DNA of 64,000 bases, taken from assembly GCF_000374445.1 (NCBI RefSeq), contig NZ_KB894410.1:62001-126000 (forward strand). The letters are read 5' to 3'. Both the position numbers and the translations under genes were made by a program. This DNA comes from Actinokineospora enzanensis DSM 44649 (GTDB taxonomy: Bacteria; Actinomycetota; Actinomycetes; Mycobacteriales; Pseudonocardiaceae). This document shows positions 27,265 through 35,568 of this stretch, piece after piece. Each line of letters begins with the position of its first letter. The stretch's first letter is position 1. Below the pieces are notes generated by a model. The model saw only the letters and a list, made by a program, of their open reading frames with translations. It searched no databases and was not told the origin of the DNA.

Positions 27265-28369
27265 CGTGCTGGACGAGGTCCTACGCCACTACGAAGCGGG
27301 AGAGGCGGTCGCGGTCGGCACCGTGGTCGCCACCTTCTCGTCCGCGCCGCGCGCGCCGGGCGCGGCCATGGTCGTCACCGCGGATGGAACGGTCGCGGGC
27401 AGTGTGTCCGGTGGTTGCGTGGAGGGCGCGGTCTACGAGCTGGGCCGCGAGGTGCTCGACACCGGACGGCCCGTGCTGGAGCGCTACGGCGTCAGTGACG
27501 ACGACGCGTTAGCGGTCGGCCTCACCTGCGGCGGCATCATCGACGTCTACGTCGAGCGGATCGACCGCGCCACCTTCCCCGGTTTCGCGGACCTGGTCGC
27601 GGCAGTGCGCGCGGAACTGCCGGTCGCGTTGGCGACGGTCATCGCCCACCCGAATCCGACCCGCTTGGGCACCCGGATCGTGGTGTGGCCGGACCGCGCG
27701 TCGGGCACCACCGGCTCGGCCCGGATCGACGACGCGGTGATCGACGACGCCCGCGGCCTGCTCGCCTCGGGCCGCACCGCCGCGGTCGGTTACGGACCGG
27801 ACGGCGAGCGGCGGGGCGAGGGCATGACGGTGTTCGTCAGCTCCTTCGAGCCGCCGCCCCGGCTGTTGGTCTTCGGTGCCATCGACTTCGCCGCCGCCAT
27901 GGCGCGCATGGGCGCCTACCTGGGCTACCGCGTCACGGTGTGCGACGCGCGCCCGGTCTTCGCCACCGCCAGCCGGTTCCCGAGCGCGCACGAGGTCGTC
28001 GTCGACTGGCCGCACCGCTACCTGGGCGCGGAGCTGGCCGCGGGCCGGGTGGACGAGCGCACGGTGGTGACCGTGCTGACCCACGACCCCAAGTTCGACG
28101 TGCCGGTGCTGGCCGTGGCGCTGCGCGGGAAGCTCGGCTACGTGGGCGCTATGGGCTCCCGGCGCACGCACGAGGACCGGATCGCCCGGCTCCGCGAGGC
28201 CGGGCTGGACGACGGCGAGCTGGCCGTGCTGGCCTCGCCGATCGGCCTGGACCTGGGGGCCCGCACCCCGGAGGAGACCGCGGTGTCGATCGCCGCGGAG
28301 ATCATCGCGTCCCGCTGGGGCGGCCGCGGGCAACCTCTCTCGGTCCTCTCCGGTCGTATTCACCATTAG
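27257..28369 (+). CDS. XdhC/CoxF-family Mo-hydroxylase maturation factor
   Basis: A 370-residue protein with an N-terminal XdhC domain (GSVSGGCVEGAVYELGREVL) and a C-terminal Rossmann-type domain (LLVFGAIDFAAAMARMG, GYVGAMGSRRTHEDR). XdhC binds and sulfurates molybdenum cofactor and hands it to the hydroxylase. GTG 27257 follows GGGAGG by about five bases and overlaps the VWA gene. The structural subunits begin 151 bp downstream. Confidence 0.93.
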   Translation: MRDVLDEVLRHYEAGEAVAVGTVVATFSSAPRAPGAAMVVTADGTVAGSVSGGCVEGAVYELGREVLDTGRPVLERYGVSDDDALAVGLTCGGIIDVYVERIDRATFPGFADLVAAVRAELPVALATVIAHPNPTRLGTRIVVWPDRASGTTGSARIDDAVIDDARGLLASGRTAAVGYGPDGERRGEGMTVFVSSFEPPPRLLVFGAIDFAAAMARMGAYLGYRVTVCDARPVFATASRFPSAHEVVVDWPHRYLGAELAAGRVDERTVVTVLTHDPKFDVPVLAVALRGKLGYVGAMGSRRTHEDRIARLREAGLDDGELAVLASPIGLDLGARTPEETAVSIAAEIIASRWGGRGQPLSVLSGRIHH

Positions 28370-28383
28370 GTCCCGTGGACGAG

Positions 28384-28412
28384 TTGTCCACAGGGCCGTC
28401 GAGCTGTCCACA
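28384..28412 (+). other. Pair of DnaA-box-like nonamers
   Basis: TTGTCCACA (28384-28392) and CTGTCCACA (28404-28412) form direct repeats with a 20-bp period between xdhC and the 2Fe-2S subunit gene. They match the actinomycete DnaA consensus but could be a regulator site. Confidence 0.35.
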
Positions 28413-28520
28413 GGCCCCGGTGGCGGGCTTGTCGGATGGGCTGAACGGGGGCAGGCTGCGTTGTGAGCCCGATCACGCGCCACGGGCCGGGACGCCGCCG
28501 CTCATCCCCAGGAGGCACAG

Positions 28521-29045
28521 ATGCGCATCACCGTCACCGTCGACGGGACCACCTACACCGACGAGGTCGAACCGCGACAGCTGCTCGTGTACTACCTGCG
28601 CGAGACGCTGGGCAAGACCGGCACCGTCGTGGGATGCGACACCAGCAACTGCGGCGCGTGCACGATCCACCTCGACGGTCACAGCGTGAAGTCCTGCTCG
28701 GTGCTCGCGGTGCAGGCCGACGGCGCCGAGGTCACCACCATCGAGGGCCTGGCCAGGGACGGCGAGCTGCACCCGGTGCAGCGGGCCTTCCACGACAACC
28801 ACGCGCTGCAGTGCGGCTTCTGCACCCCGGGGATGATCATGCAGACGCTCGACCTGCTGGCCGACGACCCGGACCCGGACGAGCACGCGGTGCGGCACGG
28901 CCTGGAGGGCAACCTCTGCCGCTGCACCGGCTACCAGAACATCGTGCGCGCCGTCCGGGACGCCGCCGACCGGATGCGCCCCGGCGCGGGCCCGGCCGCC
29001 GAGCGGCTCGCGGACGACTCCCGCCAGATGGTCGGGGGCGAGTGA
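28521..29045 (+). CDS. Mo-hydroxylase small subunit, 2Fe-2S (CoxS-like)
   Basis: A 174-residue iron-sulfur subunit with the plant-type cluster [10 protein letters not shown] plus a fourth Cys (SVKSC) and the second cluster in CGFCTPGM and [10 protein letters not shown]. It passes electrons from the molybdenum site to the FAD subunit. AGGAGG precedes ATG 28521 well. Its stop overlaps the large-subunit ATG (TGATG). Confidence 0.96.
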   Translation: MRITVTVDGTTYTDEVEPRQLLVYYLRETLGKTGTVVGCDTSNCGACTIHLDGHSVKSCSVLAVQADGAEVTTIEGLARDGELHPVQRAFHDNHALQCGFCTPGMIMQTLDLLADDPDPDEHAVRHGLEGNLCRCTGYQNIVRAVRDAADRMRPGAGPAAERLADDSRQMVGGE

Positions 29046-31474
29046 TGACCGCGACGGTCGAGCCCGAGGTCGGCCGGGCGCGTACCCGCAAGGAGGACGC
29101 GCGGCTGATCACCGGTCGTACCCGGTGGACCGACAACATCACCCTGCCCGGCCTGCTGCACCTGGTGTTCGTGCGCAGCCCGGCCGCGCACGCCAAGATC
29201 ACCGCCATCGACACGGACGAGGCCCGCCGGATGCCCGGGGTGATCGCGGTGTTCACCGGCCGGGACCTGGCCGACGTGCAGGGCAGCCTGCCGTGCGCCT
29301 GGCCGATCACCCCGGACATGAAGGCACCGCCCGCGCCGCCGCTGGCCGTCGACCAGGTCAACTTCGCGGGCGAGGCGGTCGCCGTTGTGGTCGCGCGCAG
29401 CCGGGCGGAGGCGGTCGACGCGGTGGCCGCCATCGACATCGACTACGACGACCTGCCGGTGGTGCTCGACCTGGCCGCCGCGGCCGCCGACAGCGACCTC
29501 GTGCACCCCGACCTGGGCACCAACCGGTCCGCCACCTGGGTGTTCGACTCGGCCGACGCGGGCACCGGCGGCGATGTCGCGGCCGCCATCGCCGATGCCG
29601 AGGTGCTCATCGAGCGCACCTATCGGCAGCAGCGGCTCATCCCCGCGTTCATGGAGCCGCGCTCGGTGGTGGTCGACCCCACCGGCGAGCAGCTGACCAT
29701 GTGGTCGGCCACCCAGGTCCCGCACATCCTGCGGCTCATGCTGGCGCTGACCACCGGCACCCCGGAGCACAAGATCCGGGTGATCGCCCCGGACGTGGGC
29801 GGCGGCTTCGGCGGCAAGCTCCAGGTGACGCCGGAGGAGGTACTGGCCATGGTCATCGCCCAGCGCCTGGGCAAACCGGTGAAGTGGACCGAGACCCGAT
29901 CGGAGTCGCTGGTGTCCGCGCACCACGGCCGTGACCAGATCCAGAAGCTCACCCTGGCGGCCCGCCGCGATGGCACCGTCACCGGCCTCAAGGTCGAGCT
30001 GCTCGCCGACATGGGCGCGTACCTGCGGCTGGTCACCCCGGGCGTGCCGATCCTGGGCGCGTTCATGTTCAACGCCATTTACAAGTTCCCCGCCTACCAC
30101 TTCTCCTGCACCAACGTGTTCACCACCAAGACCCCGACCGACGCCTACCGGGGCGCGGGCCGCCCGGAGGCCACGTTCGCCATCGAGCGCCTGATGGACG
30201 AGCTGGCCGCCGAGCTGGGCCGCGACCCGATCGAGGTGCGCGCGCAGAACTGGATCCGGCACGACGAGTTCCCGTTCACCACCGTGTGCGGGCTGGAGTA
30301 CGACACCGGCAACTACGAGGCGGCCACCGCGCGCGCCAAGGAACTGTTCGACTACGACGGCCTGCGCGCCGAACAACGCGAACGCCGCGAACGCGGTGAC
30401 GTGGTCCAGCTCGGCATCGGCACGTCCACCTTCACCGAGATGTGCGGCCTCGCCCCGTCCCGCGTGCTCGGCTCGCTGTCCTATGGCGCGGGCGGCTGGG
30501 AGCACGCGGCGATCCGGATGCTGCCCAGCGGCAAGGTCGAGGTGGTCACCGGCTCGTCCGCGCACGGGCAGGGCCACGAGACGGCGTGGAGTCAGATCGT
30601 CGCCGACCAGCTCGGGGTGCCGTTCGAGGACATCGAGGTCCTGCACGGGGACACCCAGTCCTCGCCCAAGGGCCTGGACACCTACGGTTCGCGCTCGCTG
30701 ACCGTCGGCGCGATGGCGGTGCTCAAGGCGGGCGAGAAGGTGATCGCCAAGGCCCGCCGGGTGGCCGCGCACCAGCTGGAGTGCGCGGAGGGCGACCTGG
30801 AGTTCGCGGGCGGGCGGTTCACCGTGCGGGGCACCGAGAAGTCGACCGGCATCACCGACGTCGCCCTCGCCGTGTTCGCCGCGCACGACCTGCCCGACGG
30901 TGTCGAGCCATCGCTGGACTCCGAGGCCACCTTCGACCCGGAGAACTTCTCCTTCCCGCACGGCACCCACCTGTGCGCGGTCGAGGTGGACACCGAGACC
31001 GGGTTCGTCAAGATCCGCAAGTACGCGTGCGTCGACGACGTCGGCACCGTCGTCAACCCGCTGATCGTGGACGGCCAGGTGCACGGCGGTCTGGCCCAGG
31101 GCCTCGCCCAGGCACTCTACGAGGAGGCCGTGCACGACGAGAGCGGCACGCTCACCACCGGCACCCTGGCCGACTACCTGGTGCCCTCGGCGGTCGACCT
31201 GCCGCATTTCGACACCGACCGCACGGTCACCCCGTCGACCACCAACCAGCTGGGCGCCAAGGGGGTCGGCGAGGCGGGCACCATCGCGTCCACCCCGGCG
31301 GTGGTCAACGCGGTCGTCGACGCGGTGCGCCACCTCGGCGTCACCGACGTGCCGATGCCGTGCACCCCGATGCGGGTCTGGGCGGCGATCAACCACCGCT
31401 CCGCCGACTCCGGCCTCGGCACCGAGGCGGGTGGCGGGCTCGGTTCCCTCGACACCTCCGGAGGTGCGGTGTGA
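29045..31474 (+). CDS. Mo-hydroxylase large subunit, form II CoxL-like
   Basis: An 809-residue molybdopterin-cytosine-dinucleotide subunit of the aerobic CO dehydrogenase family. The active-site loop reads AYRGAGR at residues 367-373, the form II signature, instead of AYXCSFR of true (form I) CO dehydrogenases. The nucleophilic cysteine is therefore absent and the substrate is uncertain. The QxxHG-type stretch SSAHGQGHET and GVGEAG near the C-terminus are intact. The start overlaps the small-subunit stop and the end overlaps the medium-subunit start (GTGA). Confidence 0.95.
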   Translation: MTATVEPEVGRARTRKEDARLITGRTRWTDNITLPGLLHLVFVRSPAAHAKITAIDTDEARRMPGVIAVFTGRDLADVQGSLPCAWPITPDMKAPPAPPLAVDQVNFAGEAVAVVVARSRAEAVDAVAAIDIDYDDLPVVLDLAAAAADSDLVHPDLGTNRSATWVFDSADAGTGGDVAAAIADAEVLIERTYRQQRLIPAFMEPRSVVVDPTGEQLTMWSATQVPHILRLMLALTTGTPEHKIRVIAPDVGGGFGGKLQVTPEEVLAMVIAQRLGKPVKWTETRSESLVSAHHGRDQIQKLTLAARRDGTVTGLKVELLADMGAYLRLVTPGVPILGAFMFNAIYKFPAYHFSCTNVFTTKTPTDAYRGAGRPEATFAIERLMDELAAELGRDPIEVRAQNWIRHDEFPFTTVCGLEYDTGNYEAATARAKELFDYDGLRAEQRERRERGDVVQLGIGTSTFTEMCGLAPSRVLGSLSYGAGGWEHAAIRMLPSGKVEVVTGSSAHGQGHETAWSQIVADQLGVPFEDIEVLHGDTQSSPKGLDTYGSRSLTVGAMAVLKAGEKVIAKARRVAAHQLECAEGDLEFAGGRFTVRGTEKSTGITDVALAVFAAHDLPDGVEPSLDSEATFDPENFSFPHGTHLCAVEVDTETGFVKIRKYACVDDVGTVVNPLIVDGQVHGGLAQGLAQALYEEAVHDESGTLTTGTLADYLVPSAVDLPHFDTDRTVTPSTTNQLGAKGVGEAGTIASTPAVVNAVVDAVRHLGVTDVPMPCTPMRVWAAINHRSADSGLGTEAGGGLGSLDTSGGAV

Positions 31475-32325
31475 TCCCCACGGCATTCGACTACCTCGCA
31501 CCGTCCACAGTGGACGACGCGGTCCGGGTGCTGGCCGACGCAGGCGAGGACGCGAAGGTCATCGCGGGCGGGCAGAGCCTGGTCCCGGTACTGCGGATGC
31601 GGCTGGCCGCGCCGACCACGCTGGTCGACCTGGGTCGGATCGCCGAGCTGCGCGGCATCCGCGACGACGGCGACGCGCTGGTCATCGGGGCCATGACCAC
31701 CCACCACGACGTGCGCCGCGACCCGCTGGTGGCCACCCACACGGCGTTGCTGCGCGCGGCCACCGACACCGTCGCCGACCCGCAGGTCCGGCACCGCGGC
31801 ACCTTCGGTGGTGCGCTCGCGCACGCCGACCCCGCAGGCGACCTGCTCGCCCCCGCGCTCGCGCTGGAGGCGGAGATGGTGGTGTGCGGGATGGACGGTC
31901 GCCGCGCGGTGGCCGCCCGCGACTTCTTCGTCGACTACTTCACCACCGCGCTGCGCCCCGACGAGATCCTGGTCGAGGTCCGGGTGCCCAAGCACACTGG
32001 CTGGGGCGCGCACTACGAGAAGTTCAGCCGGGTCGCCCAGGCCTGGTCGATCGTCGCGGTGGCGGCCGCCGTGCAAGCCGAGGACGGTGTGATCACGCAG
32101 GCACGGGTGGGGCTGACCAACATGTCGTCGGTCCCGGTCCGCGCGCACGCGGTGGAGGACGCCCTGGTCGGGCGCCCGGCCACGGTCGAGTCGATCAGGG
32201 CGGCGGCCGAGCTGGCCGCCGAGGGCACCCGCCCGGCCGGGGACGGCAACGCCGACGTCGCCTACCGGCAGCACCTGGCGCGCGTGCTCACCACGCGCGC
32301 CCTGGTCACCGCCGTCGGCGCCTAG
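31471..32325 (+). CDS. Mo-hydroxylase medium subunit, FAD-binding (CoxM-like)
   Basis: A 284-residue FAD subunit with AGGQSLVPVLRMRL near residue 30 and RHRGTFGGALAHADPAGD near residue 105, both typical flavin-contact motifs. GTG 31471 overlaps the large-subunit stop. Subunit order S-L-M differs from the M-S-L order of classical coxMSL and is common in form II loci. A copy of the 13-bp palindrome lies near the start of the gene. Confidence 0.95.
   Translation: MIPTAFDYLAPSTVDDAVRVLADAGEDAKVIAGGQSLVPVLRMRLAAPTTLVDLGRIAELRGIRDDGDALVIGAMTTHHDVRRDPLVATHTALLRAATDTVADPQVRHRGTFGGALAHADPAGDLLAPALALEAEMVVCGMDGRRAVAARDFFVDYFTTALRPDEILVEVRVPKHTGWGAHYEKFSRVAQAWSIVAVAAAVQAEDGVITQARVGLTNMSSVPVRAHAVEDALVGRPATVESIRAAAELAAEGTRPAGDGNADVAYRQHLARVLTTRALVTAVGA
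31503..31515. repeat. Copy of iterated palindrome GTCCACAGTGGAC
   Basis: Perfect 13-base copy in codons 11-15 of the FAD subunit gene; it imposes a rare ACA threonine codon. Confidence 0.7.
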
Positions 32326-32338
32326 GAGGGGAGTGGAC

Positions 32339-33112
32339 GTGCGGTTGGAGCACCGGTTCACCGTCCCGGCGGACCTCGACACCGTCTGGGCGGCCGTGCT
32401 CGACCCCGAGCGCGTGGCGCCGTGCCTGCCCGGCGCCGCGCTCACCGGGGTCGCAGGCACGGCTTTCTCGGGCACGGTCAAGGTCAAGCTCGGGCCGATC
32501 TCGTTGCTGTACAAGGGTTCCGGCGAGTTCCTGGAGCGAGACGCGGACGCCCGTCGGATCGTGATCAAGGCGTCCGGAAAGGACTCCAGAGGTAACGGCA
32601 CCGCCAACGCCACGGTGACCGTCACGCTGAGCGCCGATGGCGACACCACCGTGGGCCGGGTCGACACCGATCTGGCGATCACCGGGAAGCCCGCCCAGTT
32701 CGGCCGCGGCCTCATCGCCGAGGTCGGCGGCAAGATCCTCGACGCGTTCGCGGCCAACCTGGCCGAGGCGCTCACGACTCCCGCGGCGTCGGTCGACGCC
32801 GCGGCCGGACCGGAACCGTCCGAACCGGAGCCCGCGGAGTCGGTGGCGGCGCCACCGCCCGACACCGAGGGTAACGAGCAGACGGACCGGGACGTACCGG
32901 AAACCCGGGAGGCAACGGAAACCCGAGATCCCCAGGACGCCGAGTCCGCTCCGGAATCGGAGACGGCCACACCGCGCCCACTGCGCGCGGTGTCGGAGGC
33001 CGAGCCCATCGACCTGATGGAGCTGGCCGGGAAGTCCACGGCCAAACGGCTGCTGCCGATCCTGGTGGTGGCCCTGGTGATCGCGTTGGTCATCGCCCGC
33101 CGACGCCGCTAG
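32339..33112 (+). CDS. CoxG-like SRPBCC protein with C-terminal membrane anchor
   Basis: A 257-residue protein: SRPBCC/CoxG domain (about 1-145), an acidic Pro/Glu-rich linker (about 150-220) and a C-terminal membrane helix (LLPILVVALVIALVI) followed by RRRR. CoxG proteins tether the hydroxylase to the membrane and couple it to quinone, which fits this layout. AGGAGG lies nine bases before GTG 32339; GTG 32333 is too close. The 17 bases around this start are identical to those at the prs-like start 970 bp away. Confidence 0.9.
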   Translation: MRLEHRFTVPADLDTVWAAVLDPERVAPCLPGAALTGVAGTAFSGTVKVKLGPISLLYKGSGEFLERDADARRIVIKASGKDSRGNGTANATVTVTLSADGDTTVGRVDTDLAITGKPAQFGRGLIAEVGGKILDAFAANLAEALTTPAASVDAAAGPEPSEPEPAESVAAPPPDTEGNEQTDRDVPETREATETRDPQDAESAPESETATPRPLRAVSEAEPIDLMELAGKSTAKRLLPILVVALVIALVIARRRR

Positions 33113-33173
33113 GGACACTGCCTACCAACCCGGGAACCATCGAGCAGAGAACAGGAGTGATGCGCGTGAAACG

Positions 33174-33186
33174 GTTGTCGGACAAC
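33174..33186. repeat. Short dyad GTTGTCGGACAAC
   Basis: Six-base perfect arms around one base, between the coxG-like and prs-like genes. More like an operator than a terminator. Confidence 0.3.
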
Positions 33187-33259
33187 TGAATAGTCGCGGG
33201 ATGCCGTAAGCCTTGGCGGAGAAGGGCGCTGGTCAAGGGGCGGGTCGACGACCCACTAG

Positions 33260-33293
33260 GGTTGGGCGCAGTACACGCTGTGGTCGCCCAACC
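33260..33293 (+). other. Leader hairpin before prs-like gene
   Basis: GGTTGGGCG pairs with CGCCCAACC across a 16-nt loop, ending two bases before the GGGGAG ribosome-binding site, so it could affect initiation. Confidence 0.45.
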
Positions 33294-33305
33294 TGGGGAG
33301 TGGAC

Positions 33306-34241
33306 GTGCGGGACATCGCGTTGTTCGGCGGAAGTGCGCATCCGGAACTGGCCGAGGAGATCTCGGAGCACCTGGGTGTGCCGCTGCTCCCGGTGCGGGT
33401 GCAGCGGTTCGCCAACGACTGCCTTGAGGTGCAGCTGCAGGCGAACTGCCGGGAACGCGACGTTTTCCTGATCCAGCCGCTGGTGGACCCGGTGCAGGAG
33501 AACCTCGTGGAGCTCCTGCTGATGCTCGACGCGGCGCGCGGGGCGTCCGCGGCGCGCATCACCGTGGTCCTGCCGCACTACGCGTACGCGCGGTCGGACA
33601 AGAAGGACGCGCCGCGGATCTCCATCGGTGCCCGGCTGGTGGCCGACCTGATGGTGACCGCCGGGGCGAACCGGGTGTTGGCCATGACCCTGCACTCGCC
33701 CCAGGTGCACGGCTTCTTCAGCGTGCCGGTCGACCACCTGCACGCGCTGCGCGAGCTGGCCGGGCACTTCCAGCGCCTCGACCTGTCCAACACCACGGTC
33801 GTCTCGCCGGACCTCGGCAACGTCAAGGAGGCCGCGCGGTTCGCCCGGATCCTGGGCGTGCCGGTGGCGGCGGGTGCCAAGCAGCGGTACGCGGACGACC
33901 GGGTGGCGATCTCGTCGGTGATCGGCGAGATCGACGGCCGGGACATCATCGTGCTCGACGACGAGATCGCCAAGGGCAGCACGGTGATCGAGCTGCTCGC
34001 CCGGCTGCGCGAGCACAACGTCCGCTCGGTGCGGGTGGCCTGCACGCACGGCCTGTTCGCCGCGGGCGCGCTCAAGCGCATCGGCGACCAGCCGGAGGTG
34101 CTGGAGATCGTCTGCACGAACACGGTCCCGCTGCGTGAGCGGTCGGAGAAGCTGACCGTGCTGTCCGTGGCCCCCGCGCTCGCCGAGGCGGTCCGCCGGA
34201 TCCACAACGGCGAGTCCGTCAGCGCGCTCTTCGACGCCTGA
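33306..34241 (+). CDS. Divergent ribose-phosphate pyrophosphokinase
   Basis: A 311-residue PRPP synthetase family protein. Family landmarks are present but altered: LPHYAYARSDKKDAPRIS (usual PYFGYARQDRK), SPDLGNVKEAARFA (usual SPDxGGxxRA), and the PRPP loop LDDEIAKGSTVIE (usual DDMIDTGGT). It may be an active paralogue with different regulation or a specialised ribose-phosphate enzyme. GGGGAG lies five bases before GTG 33306. It overlaps the CapA start by one base (TGATG), so they are co-translated. Confidence 0.85.
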   Translation: MRDIALFGGSAHPELAEEISEHLGVPLLPVRVQRFANDCLEVQLQANCRERDVFLIQPLVDPVQENLVELLLMLDAARGASAARITVVLPHYAYARSDKKDAPRISIGARLVADLMVTAGANRVLAMTLHSPQVHGFFSVPVDHLHALRELAGHFQRLDLSNTTVVSPDLGNVKEAARFARILGVPVAAGAKQRYADDRVAISSVIGEIDGRDIIVLDDEIAKGSTVIELLARLREHNVRSVRVACTHGLFAAGALKRIGDQPEVLEIVCTNTVPLRERSEKLTVLSVAPALAEAVRRIHNGESVSALFDA

Positions 34242-35485
34242 TGACCACGCGAGCGGGCCTGCCGAAGCGGTCGGTGGTCACCCGGGTCGGTGCGCTGTCG
34301 GCGAGCCTGGCGTTGCTCGGCGCGTGTTCCGGCGACCCCACGGTCGGGCCGATCCCCGAGGACTCGTTCGCGGGTACAGCGGTTCCGGGTACAGCTGTGC
34401 CGGGTACGGCGGTCGCGGACATGAACGGCGCGGGCTCGGCCACCGCGGTGCCGCCGAGCACGTCGGCGGCGTCGAAACCGGGGACGTTCACGCTCGTGGC
34501 CGGGGGAGACGTCCTTATCCACCCGGCGCTCACCGAGCAGGCCACCGCCGATGGGCACGGCACCCGCGACTTCGCCCCGCTGCTGGCCGGGATCAAGCCG
34601 GTCATCGGCGGCGCCGACGTCGCGGTGTGCCACCTGGAGATCCCGCTCGCGGGCCCGACCGGCCCGTTTCGCGGCTACCCGAGGTTCAGCGGCCCGCCAG
34701 AGGTGGCCACCGCCCTGGCCGCGACCGGCTTCGACACCTGCTCGACCGCCTCCAACCACACCCTCGACCAGGGTCCGGCCGGGGTGGCGAGCACGCTCGA
34801 CGCGCTGGACGCGGCCAAGATCACGCACACCGGCTCGGCCCGCTCCGCCGCCGAGGCAGGCACCCCGCTGATCCGCGACGTCGCGGGCGTCAAGGTCGCG
34901 TTCCTGTCCTACACGTTCGGCTTCAACACCGGCACCAGCCGCCCGGCAGACAAGCCGTGGATGGCGAACCTGATCTCCCCCGAGGCCATCCTCACCGCCG
35001 CCAGGTCCGCCCGCGCGGCCGGTGCCGAGGTGGTCGTCGCCAGCCTGCACTGGGGTGTGGAGGGCAAGCACGACCCGAGCGCCGACCAGGTCAGGACGGC
35101 CAAGACGCTGCTCGCCGACCCGGCCATCGACCTGATCATCGGCCACCACGCGCACGTGGTGCAGCCGTTCGAGAAGGTCGCGGGCAAGTGGGTGGCCTAC
35201 GGCATGGGCAACCTGGTCGCCCGGCATGAACAGCCTGCGGGCGACACCGAGGAAGGCGTCCTCGCACGCTTCCACTTCACCAAGACGCCCACCGGCTGGA
35301 CCGTCGACCGCGCCGAGTACCTGCCCACTCTGGTGGATCTCGGCCCGCCCATCCGCCTCCGCGACCTGAGCACGGACACGACGGTCGGTCAGGCCCGCAA
35401 GGACGAGGCCCGCACCCGCACCGACCAGACGGTGCTGAGCCGCAAAGCCGGGGACGCGGGCCTCACCCGTCCCCGGAACCCATGA
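34241..35485 (+). CDS. CapA-family lipoprotein (metallophosphatase-like)
   Basis: A 414-residue exported protein. A lipobox (LALLGAC, Cys29) is followed by a short linker with a GTAVP tandem repeat and a CapA domain (FTLVAGGDVLIHPAL, YPRFSGPPEVATALAATGFD, TASNHTLDQG, LHWGVEGK, IIGHHAHVVQP), which belongs to the metallophosphoesterase fold. CapA-like proteins are linked to poly-gamma-glutamate capsule work, but no capBC partner is nearby. The function here is open. Confidence 0.9.
   Translation: MTTRAGLPKRSVVTRVGALSASLALLGACSGDPTVGPIPEDSFAGTAVPGTAVPGTAVADMNGAGSATAVPPSTSAASKPGTFTLVAGGDVLIHPALTEQATADGHGTRDFAPLLAGIKPVIGGADVAVCHLEIPLAGPTGPFRGYPRFSGPPEVATALAATGFDTCSTASNHTLDQGPAGVASTLDALDAAKITHTGSARSAAEAGTPLIRDVAGVKVAFLSYTFGFNTGTSRPADKPWMANLISPEAILTAARSARAAGAEVVVASLHWGVEGKHDPSADQVRTAKTLLADPAIDLIIGHHAHVVQPFEKVAGKWVAYGMGNLVARHEQPAGDTEEGVLARFHFTKTPTGWTVDRAEYLPTLVDLGPPIRLRDLSTDTTVGQARKDEARTRTDQTVLSRKAGDAGLTRPRNP
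34373..34417 (+). repeat. Three 15-bp tandem units encoding GTAVP/A
   Basis: Three near-identical units beginning GGTAC, just after the lipobox of the CapA-like protein. Length change would alter the linker only. Confidence 0.8.
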
Positions 35486-35556
35486 CCGGTCGGTTCTGTT
35501 AAGGGGTGATGACATCGGCTCGGGGCATCCCGGTCCGGTGGTGCCCGGTGGTCTGC

Positions 35557-35562
35557 CACGAT
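35557..35562 (+). promoter_or_regulatory. Weak leaderless -10 element of menC
   Basis: CACGAT keeps the conserved A and T of TANNNT and lies six bases before GTG 35569. Confidence 0.35.
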
Positions 35563-35568
35563 GCTGGC

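Noticed and set aside
29045-31474. Annotation as true aerobic CO dehydrogenase
   Set aside because: Active-site loop is AYRGAGR, not AYXCSFR, so the name would overstate what is known.
28931-31501. 856-codon leftward frame over the Mo-hydroxylase large subunit
   Set aside because: Shadow of a well-supported gene; no domain or ribosome-binding site.
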